The position numbers were made by a program, and so were the translations under genes. From Siphonodentalium dalli (Eukaryota > Mollusca > Scaphopoda > Gadilida > Siphonodentaliidae): a DNA stretch of 64,000 bases. The DNA lies in assembly GCA_032622095.1 (NCBI GenBank), contig CP136065.1:95301343-95365342 (forward strand). Direction: 5' to 3'. The notes beneath the pieces are model-generated. The model made no database searches. It was not told the DNA's origin and saw nothing but the letters and a program-made list of their open reading frames with translations. This document shows, piece by piece, positions 46,701-55,700 of this stretch (position 1 is the first letter of the stretch; each line of letters starts with the position of its first letter).

Positions 46701-49700
46701 ATGAGCAAATGAGCAATAAAAATGAGCAAATGAGCAAAAAAATGAGCAAATGAGCAAGAAAATGAGCAAATGAGCAAGAAAATGAGCAAATGAGCAATAA
46801 AAATGAGCAAATGAGCAATAAAAATGAGCAAATGAGCAATAAAAATGAGCAAATGAGCAAAAAAATGAGCAAATGAGCAAAAAAATGAGATGTAACATTA
46901 TATCACTGTTATTGTATCAATTGATAGGTTCAGACAAGTTCGATGTTTAGAAAAGAAAAGTTACCTATAATTCTGCTGTGGTTAAGCAGTCCATTATTTA
47001 GGGCATACCTGTATGTAGGCCTATCAGTGGATGAATAGTCTGTCGGAGAAGTACTGTGTAGACAGGTCTTGACGGTAAGAGAGTCAGAAGAGAAGTGAAG
47101 GCTCGGCTATTAAAACATAGTAATGCGATAGCGAACATCAAACGAGTCTGCGCACGCATATCTGTCAAAAGGATACAATAGCAGTCATTGGTCAATTTAT
47201 CCCCGGTGTCAGCTCAGTACCCAATCGGGACGAAGCCGAAGGTCAACTCATTTTTTTTTGCTCATTATAGTACGTCACTTGGACATTTTATCAGTTTATC
47301 ACGTGATCACTAAATGTGGCAATCGGGTATCCACCGATGCCTGCAATTTATTATTTATAATAATTGGACTCATTGATCTCACGTAAATAATACTCTTAGT
47401 TGTTCCAATAAAATAGTTATCAAATTCGATCACCAATAGATTTGACTGTGGAATATAATGACCTTTAACTTATTTATCGATCTATGTTAGAACATGGTCT
47501 TAACAAAAAACTTGACCATAACAAAAATTACCTTACATTTATGCATGAATCTAATTAGACCATACGTAAATATTGTCAGCTTATCGTCTGATGAGCAAAT
47601 CCGATGTTTATCAAAAATAGTACAACTTCCAGTTGGTAATTACTCTTACGAATGAAGAGCGTTGAACATATACGAAATTACTACACGAATGAACTGAAAT
47701 TTATATTTTCACATCTTACCAACAACAGATACAGACATAGTCATAGTGTTATACTATCTTACATGTACCCATGCTATGACATCATTCGAAGGGGCAATAC
47801 ACTCAAGGAGTTAAAGTGACACGAAACAAGGGACGTGATGTAATATTGGTGTTTGAATCTTAAAGGAACACAAGACACTCTAAAGGGGCACTCATTATGA
47901 ATGAATGTTAACAATACAAGCACACGAATGAAGAGCGTTGAACATATACAAAATTACTACACGAATGAATTGAACCTTGAAATTTATATTTCACATCTTA
48001 CCAACAACAGCTACAGGCATTATCATAGGGTTATACTGTCTTGCATATACACACGCTATGACATCATTAAAGGCGGACAATCCACTCACGATGTGACAAC
48101 AGATACAGACATAGGCATAGTGTTATACAGTCTTCTATGTACCAATGCTATGACATAATTAAAGGGGGATAATACACGCACGGTGTGGAATGTTAAAGTG
48201 ACACGCGGTAAGGGACGTGATGTAATATTGGTGAAACCCCCTCCCCACTTATAGATATATAACGAAGACGAGAATAACATGTTGATGAAGTTTATTGAAA
48301 TTTAATCATTGTCTGAATCTTCGACCGTTAGATTTACTTCTAAGAGTTTCTTGAATTTTCTCATCGCTTCATCTGCAGCCCATTCATTATTATATCCGTG
48401 TTTGGTCAGTTTGACCATTTTCTTCATGATCATGGTATGTATACGTGATGTTTTCAATCGATACTGGTATTCTATTAATCGTCTATAACTTTTGAGAAAC
48501 AGAGCAAACTCTGTGTCGATGGTATCCTCTTTTCCCGACATGCTCTCATCTCCCGAAATGCTCTCTTCTTCTTTCACATCATTGGTGACGCGTTTCATCA
48601 TACTTTTGAATGTGTCCATCTCGTTGACACATCGCGCAGCTTTCTTAAGACCGAATACCGTTCTACTACCGACGCCATTACCATCTTCTGAATCTGATAG
48701 CGTTCCACGTTCATCTTCATCTGAATCTAGAACCGCTTCGTCAGATTCATCGGTATCTTCTCCGAAGAGAGTTGGTTTTGTCTCGGACATAACTCCGTGT
48801 TTAATCTGTTTATGTCTTTGTAGATTGTAGTTCGTCGATAAAATAATGCCACATAAATCACACCCGTGCATTATCGCGAATTATTGGAAGAACCATCACT
48901 CTTATAAGTAGCGATAAAAAGAGAGAATAAGGTGTGGTATACAACCGTCGCTCTAAGAGTACGTTCGTCCCGGGGGGCTAGGGTATAGATATTTGACCGC
49001 CGGTGATTCAATTAATGCCAATTTATCAGTATGGTACTCTATGTATTCATTCATGATTTGGCTAATCGTATGACACTGATCTTTTCATTTTCTTCTTATT
49101 ATTAGACAAACCTCCATCAGACACTCTCTTGTTGGTTTGTTTGGACGCTTTACGAGTGTTTGTCAACTTATTTGCTGCAACTTCAGCCTTAGCCATTTCA
49201 ATCGCTTGAGCGATGGGTGTCACCACGTTAATAATTGGTTTTAGAACGTCTTCTTCACTATCACTATTTTTAGTTCTGTCAATAAAGTATCGACCCTGAT
49301 TATCTGGTATTAACTTCCCATCAACCATATCTCTGAAATGTTTTCGCCACATTTCAAGATCTGCTGGAATATACGGGATCGACATGTTTCTTCAAAATGT
49401 ACAAGTCACTCTTTTTTCTGCATTTTATTTTAGAAAGTTTATCGCCTCTTATAAAAATCGATTATTGCATCTAAAAATAGAATCTTTGGGTCTAAAATTG
49501 GTTGTACTAAAATATTCCCAAAAACCCAAAACTTCAAAAATTTCAAAAAACTTCAAAAATTTCAAAAAACTTCAAAAATTTCAAAAACTTCAAAAATTTC
49601 AAAAATTTCAAAAACTTCAAAAATTTCAAAAACTTCAAAAATAAGACCCCGCCGGCGGCGGGCGGCGGCGGCACCGCCGGCGGCGCCAGTTGTTGTTGTT

Positions 49701-52700
49701 GTTGTTGGTGGTGTTGTTGTTGGTGGTGTTGTTGTTGTTGTTGTTGTTGTTGTGGCGGCGGCGGCGACGGCATTGCGGTATTTTACTGGGGCGACGGCGC
49801 CGCCGCCGCCGCCGGGGTCCGCCGCCGGCGGACCCCGCAGTAAAATACCGCAATGCCGCCGCCGCCGCCGCCGCCACAACAACACCACCAACAACAACAC
49901 CACCAACAACAACAACAACAACTGGCGCCGCCGGCGGTGCCGCCGCCGCCGGGGTCCGCCGCCGGCGGGGTCTTATTTTTGAAGTTTTTGAAATTTTTGA
50001 AGTTTTTTGAAGTTTTTGAAATTTTTGAAATTTTTGAAGTTTTTGAAATTTTTGAAGTTTTTTGAAATTTTTGAAGTTTTTTGAAATTTTTGAAGTTTTG
50101 GGTTTTTGGGAATATTTTAGTACAACCAATTTTAGACCCAAAGATTCTATTTTTAGATGCAATAATCGATTTTTATAAGAGGCGATAAACTTTCTAAAAT
50201 AAAATGCAGAAAAAAGAGTGACTTGTACATTTTGAAGAAACATGTCGATCCCGTATATTCCAGCAGATCTTGAAATGTGGCGAAAACATTTCAGAGATAT
50301 GGTTGATGGGAAGTTAATACCAGATAATCAGGGTCGATACTTTATTGACAGAACTAAAAATAGTGATAGTGAAGAAGACGTTCTAAAACCAATTATTAAC
50401 GTGGTGACACCCATCGCTCAAGCGATTGAAATGGCTAAGGCTGAAGTTGCAGCAAATAAGTTGACAAACACTCGTAAAGCGTCCAAACAAACCAACAAGA
50501 GAGTGTCTGATGGAGGTTTGTCTAATAATAAGAAGAAAATGAAAAGATCAGTGTCATACGATTAGCCAAATCATGAATGAATACATAGAGTACCATACTG
50601 ATAAATTGGCATTAATTGAATCACCGGCGGTCAAATATCTATACCCTAGCCCCCCGGGACGAACGTACTCTTAGAGCGACGGTTGTATACCACACCTTAT
50701 TCTCTCTTTTTATCGCTACTTATAAGAGTGATGGTTCTTCCAATAATTCGCGATAATGCACGGGTGTGATTTATGTGGCATTATTTTATCGACGAACTAC
50801 AATCTACAAAGACATAAACAGATTAAACACGGAGTTATGTCCGAGACAAAACCAACTCTCTTCGGAGAAGATACCGATGAATCTGACGAAGCGGTTCTAG
50901 ATTCAGATGAAGATGAACGTGGAACGCTATCAGATTCAGAAGATGGTAATGGCGTCGGTAGTAGAACGGTATTCGGTCTTAAGAAAGCTGCGCGATGTGT
51001 CAACGAGATGGACACATTCAAAAGTATGATGAAACGCGTCACCAATGATGTGAAAGAAGAAGAGAGCATTTCGGGAGATGAGAGCATGTCGGGAAAAGAG
51101 GATACCATCGACACAGAGTTTGCTCTGTTTCTCAAAAGTTATAGACGATTAATAGAATACCAGTATCGATTGAAAACATCACGTATACATACCATGATCA
51201 TGAAGAAAATGGTCAAACTGACCAAACACGGATATAATAATGAATGGGCTGCAGATGAAGCGATGAGAAAATTCAAGAAACCCTTAGAAGTAAATCTAAC
51301 GGTCGAAGATTCAGACAATGATTAAATTTCAATAAACTTCATCAACATGTTATTCTCGTCTTCGTTATATATCTATAAGTGGGGAGGGGGTTTCACCAAT
51401 ATTACATCACGTCCCTTACCGCGTGTCACTTTAACATTCCACACCGTGCGTGTATTATCCCCCTTTAATTATGTCATAGCATTGGTACATAGAAGACTGT
51501 ATAACACTATGCCTATGTCTGTATCTGTTGTCACATCGTGAGTGGATTGTCCGCCTTTAATGATGTCATAGCGTGTGTATATGCAAGACAGTATAACCCT
51601 ATGATAATGCCTGTAGCTGTTGTTGGTAAGATGTGAAATATAAATTTCAAGGTTCAATTCATTCGTGTAGTAATTTTGTATATGTTCAACGCTCTTCATT
51701 CGTGTGCTTGTATTGTTAACATTCATTCATAATGAGTGCCCCTTTAGAGTGTCTTGTGTTCCTTTAAGATTCAAACACCAATATTACATCACGTCCCTTG
51801 TTTCGTGTCACTTTAACTCCTTGAGTGTATTGCCCCTTCGAATGATGTCATAGCATGGGTACATGTAAGATAGTATAACACTATGACTATGTCTGTATCT
51901 GTTGTTGGTAAGATGTGAAAATATAAATTTCAGTTCATTCGTGTAGTAATTTCGTATATGTTCAACGCTCTTCATTCGTAAGAGTAATTACCAACTGGAA
52001 GTTGTACTATTTTTGATAAACATCGGATTTGCTCATCAGACGATAAGCTGACAATATTTACGTATGGTCTAATTAGATTCATGCATAAATGTAAGGTAAT
52101 TTTTGTTATGGTCAAGTTTTTTGTTAAGACCATGTTCTAACATAGATCGATAAATAAGTTAAAGGTCATTATATTCCACAGTCAAATCTATTGGTGATCG
52201 AATTTGATAACTATTTTATTGGAACAACTAAGAGTATTATTTACGCGAGATCAATGAGTCCAATTATTATAAATAATAAATTGCAGGCATCGGTGGATAC
52301 CCGATTGCCACATTTAGTGATCACGTGATAAACTGATAAAATGTCCAAGTGACGTACTATAATGAGCAAAAAAAAATGAGTTGACCTTCGGCTTCGTCCC
52401 GATTGGGTACTGAGCTGACACCGGGGATAAATTGACCAATGACTGCTATTGTATCCTTTTGACAGATATGCGTGCGCAGACTCGTTTGATGTTCGCTATC
52501 GCATTACTATGTTTTAATAGCCGAGCCTTCACTTCTCTTCTGACTCTCTTACCGTCAAGACCTGTCTACACAGTACTTCTCCGACAGACTATTCATCCAC
52601 TGATAGGCCTACATACAGGTATGCCCTAAATAATGGACTGCTTAACCACAGCAGAATTATAGGTAACTTTTCTTTTCTAAACATCGAACTTGTCTGAACC

Positions 52701-55700
52701 TATCAATTGATACAATAACAGTGATATAATGTTACATCTCATTTTTTTGCTCATTTGCTAATTTTTTTGCTCATTTGCTCATTTTTTTGCTCATTTGCTC
52801 ATTTTTATTGCTCATTTGCTCATTTTTATTGCTCATTTGCTCATTTTCTTGCTCATTTGCTCATTTTCTTGCTCATTTGCTCATTTTTTTGCTCATTTGC
52901 TCATTTTTATTGCTCATTTGCTCATTTTTATTGCTCATTTGCTCATTTTCTTGCTCATTTGCTCATTTTTTTGCTCATTTTTATTGCTCATTTGCTCATT
53001 TTCTTGCTCATTTGCTCATTTTCTTGCTCATTTGCTCATTTTTATGCTCATTTGCTCATTTTTATTGCTCATTTGCTCATTTTCTTGCTCATTTGCTCAT
53101 TTTTATGCTCATTTGCTCATTTTTATTGCTCATTTGCTCATTTTCTTGCTCATTTGCTCATTTTCTTGCTCATTTGCTCATTTTTTGCTCATTTGCTCAG
53201 TTTTTTGCTCATTTGCTCATTGATTGGTGCATACTCAAGAGTCATATACCTAACATCTCATGTACGTTAAGGGTGTCATAGCGTGGGTACATAGAAGACT
53301 GTATAACACTATGCCTATGTCCGTATCTGTTGCCACACCTTGAGTGGATTGTCCACCTTTAATGATGTCATAGCGTGTGTACATGCAAGACAGTATAATA
53401 CTATGATTATGTCTGTAGCTGTTGTTGGTAAGATGTGAAATATAAATTTCAAGGTTCAATTCATTCGTGAAGTAATTTCGTATATGTTCAACGCTCTTCA
53501 TTCGTGCGCTTGTATTGTTAACATTCATTCATAATGAGTGTCCCTTTAGATCGATAAATAAGTTAAAGGTCATTACATTCCACAGTCAAATCTATTGGTG
53601 ATCGAATTTGATAACTATTTTATTGGAACAACTAAGAGTATTATTCACGTGAGATCAATGAGTCCAATTATTATAAATAATATATTGCAGGCATCGGAGG
53701 ATACCCGATTGCCACATTTAGTGATCACGTGATAAACTGATAAAATGTCCAAATCGTAAGTATGAATGTGGGGGCGATAATTGGTTATTACGTAATGTTG
53801 TTATAACAATGTCATCAAAGCAATTTCTATAATTGAGTGTCCTGGACGTATGCATGTTTTGGCTAACTAATTATCGTGTGAATGACACAGTTTATCAACC
53901 TTAATTGATACTAACTCGTTTGTTCAGACATTAAATCGATATGTTTTCTGAATAGCATATAACTGTGACCGGGGAAATAATATAATTCATTTGGTAAAGC
54001 AAAGGTGTGAAAGACACATTGTTACAACCAATGTCGCGTGTGATTGCGTGTACAGCGAATATGACAATTCATTCTGGAGGGTTGTAATTTCACATTACAA
54101 TTTTCGACCGTTAGGGATTGAACATAGTACACACCTGTCATATGGGATAGAGAGAGTGTAAAGAATAAACGCTCTTTATTATTTATGTAAAAGTAATAGT
54201 GTCTATTTTCAGGTATGACAATTATATGAACTGCGTCCGATAATACACTGGAATGTATGCATTCATATCGATGGTCACAATGTCCAATAAAGCTATTTCT
54301 AAACATCGATTAATAAATTCATGAAAAATATTTGAACAAAAAATATTACGAAAGATATTACGCGCAAATAATTTAACATTCGACATTTTTTAATATCGAG
54401 TTTATCAGAAACCGAAAACTCGTTATAAATTTTTTATTTAAACTTTTTTTAGAGAAATAATTTTGAGGGTTTTGATAATTTGGAAGTTTGGAAATTTTGG
54501 GGTTTTGATAATTTGGAAGTTTGGAAATTTTTAAATTTTTTGGAAAAAATAATTTTTGGAAAAAAATAAATTTTTGAAGTTTTGAATTTTTTTTTGGGTT
54601 TTGTTATTTTGGGAATATTTTAGTACAACCAATTTTAGACCCCAAAGATTCTATTTTTAGATGTGACGCGAACGAGGCCCTCTATCTTCTTCTTATATAA
54701 ACAAACACAGTCATATGCATACATGCCTATCAGTCAAACTTGCATATATATTCTTTCTGTGATCGTATGAGTCTATTAAAAGTATTATGGATATGTATAA
54801 CTGCATATTGTTAACGCTTACCCTGTTTTCGCGAAGTTTGTCCAGTATGACATCATCTTCCTGGATATATCTTGATCTTCTTGACTTGCCGATGTGTTTG
54901 TTGGATATAGCCCTTGTTCGCTCAGTCCAAACACATAAAATATCTCGTCAGCATGGTTTGCCCCCTTGAACCACGGAGCCTGTGCCTGTATGTATCTGTA
55001 TTCCGGCGTATGATCAAACAAGTACTGAAATGTGTTGGATCTATTGGCCTGGGAGTGAGATAGTGCCGTGGCAACAGTCGGCGCTGTATAAACTATATCT
55101 CCGAAAAGCTCAACGGCCAACCTTGTCTGGTTATCGGCATCATTATTGTCATCTGCGCGTTTGCAAAGGACAGACGACAAATAATCTCGTCCGAAGAAAT
55201 CTCTCGACATAGCGGGTCCAACTTTCTCACACAATATGTTTCTAGATATCTGCTTCTCTGGGTCAAAGTCGAACAGATCTTTGAAAGACCTAATCTTGAG
55301 ATACAAAATGAGACCTTCTGCGTTATTGTTCCCAAATAGCCGATCTGTTTCAGCAAATTGCTCGAAGGACTTGGAACTTTTATCTTTAAGCAGATCTATT
55401 GGATGGCGCGGTAGGAAGTCTCCATCGACAACGGGTCCGAATGGAGGGTTAAAGGATATAATACCTGGCTTACTCAGTGTTTTAATGGCAGTTAATATCT
55501 CTGACGTAGTTTTACCTCTGAGACATTCGACAAACGACTCCATGTCACCTTTTGCGGCTGAGATGTCAGGGCAACGCAAAGCAAGTCCCGTCCTTCTCGT
55601 GGCATCTATGACGGCCTTTCTCCCGATAACAGCAGTTGGTCCCAACGCGACGCCACTTTGACATATTGCCCTTTGAAATAAATTATTGTGTGGTGACAGA

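Larger units (their letters stand above)
44762..54693. mobile_element. 9.9-kb palindromic Polinton-like non-autonomous element
   Basis: The left half is the reverse complement of the right half over about 4.9 kb. From 46,998 to 49,385 the mirrored positions sum exactly to 99,627, so there is no net indel. Further out the sum falls to 99,496 (minisatellite 131 bp shorter on the right) and about 99,452. The ends start AGAAGATAGAGGG, and a 6-bp TATATA flanks both sides. A 6-bp duplication, AG terminus, long inverted repeats and a C2H2 gene fit Polinton/Maverick elements. No PolB, integrase, ATPase, protease or capsid gene is present. An assembly fold-back artefact is the main alternative, argued against by substitutions and indels between arms. 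Confidence 0.6.
43952..54821 (-). other. 10,870-bp intron of the carboxylesterase gene
   Basis: The donor GT is at 54,821-54,820 and the acceptor AG at 43,953-43,952 after a pyrimidine-rich tract. The palindromic element occupies 44,762-54,693, leaving about 810 bp and 130 bp of ordinary intron on the two sides. Without the element the intron would be under 1 kb. Confidence 0.8.

Noticed and set aside
46215-46898. Three overlapping ~200-codon minus-strand frames (LLICSF repeats) and their mirror at 52,755-53,281
   Set aside because: They arise because the ~20-bp minisatellite unit lacks stop codons in that direction; all three frames are open at once.
49543-50243. Gln-, Asn-, Thr- and Arg-rich frames of 70-200 codons around the palindrome centre
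   Set aside because: Products of GCC, GTT and CAA triplet runs, open in several frames on both strands and overlapping the hairpin.
44762-54693. Palindrome as a pure assembly or sequencing fold-back artefact
   Set aside because: Arms differ by substitutions (Leu/Pro at residue 176 of the zinc-finger protein), a 32-bp indel and a 131-bp array difference, and a 6-bp repeat flanks the whole. Not fully excluded without reads.
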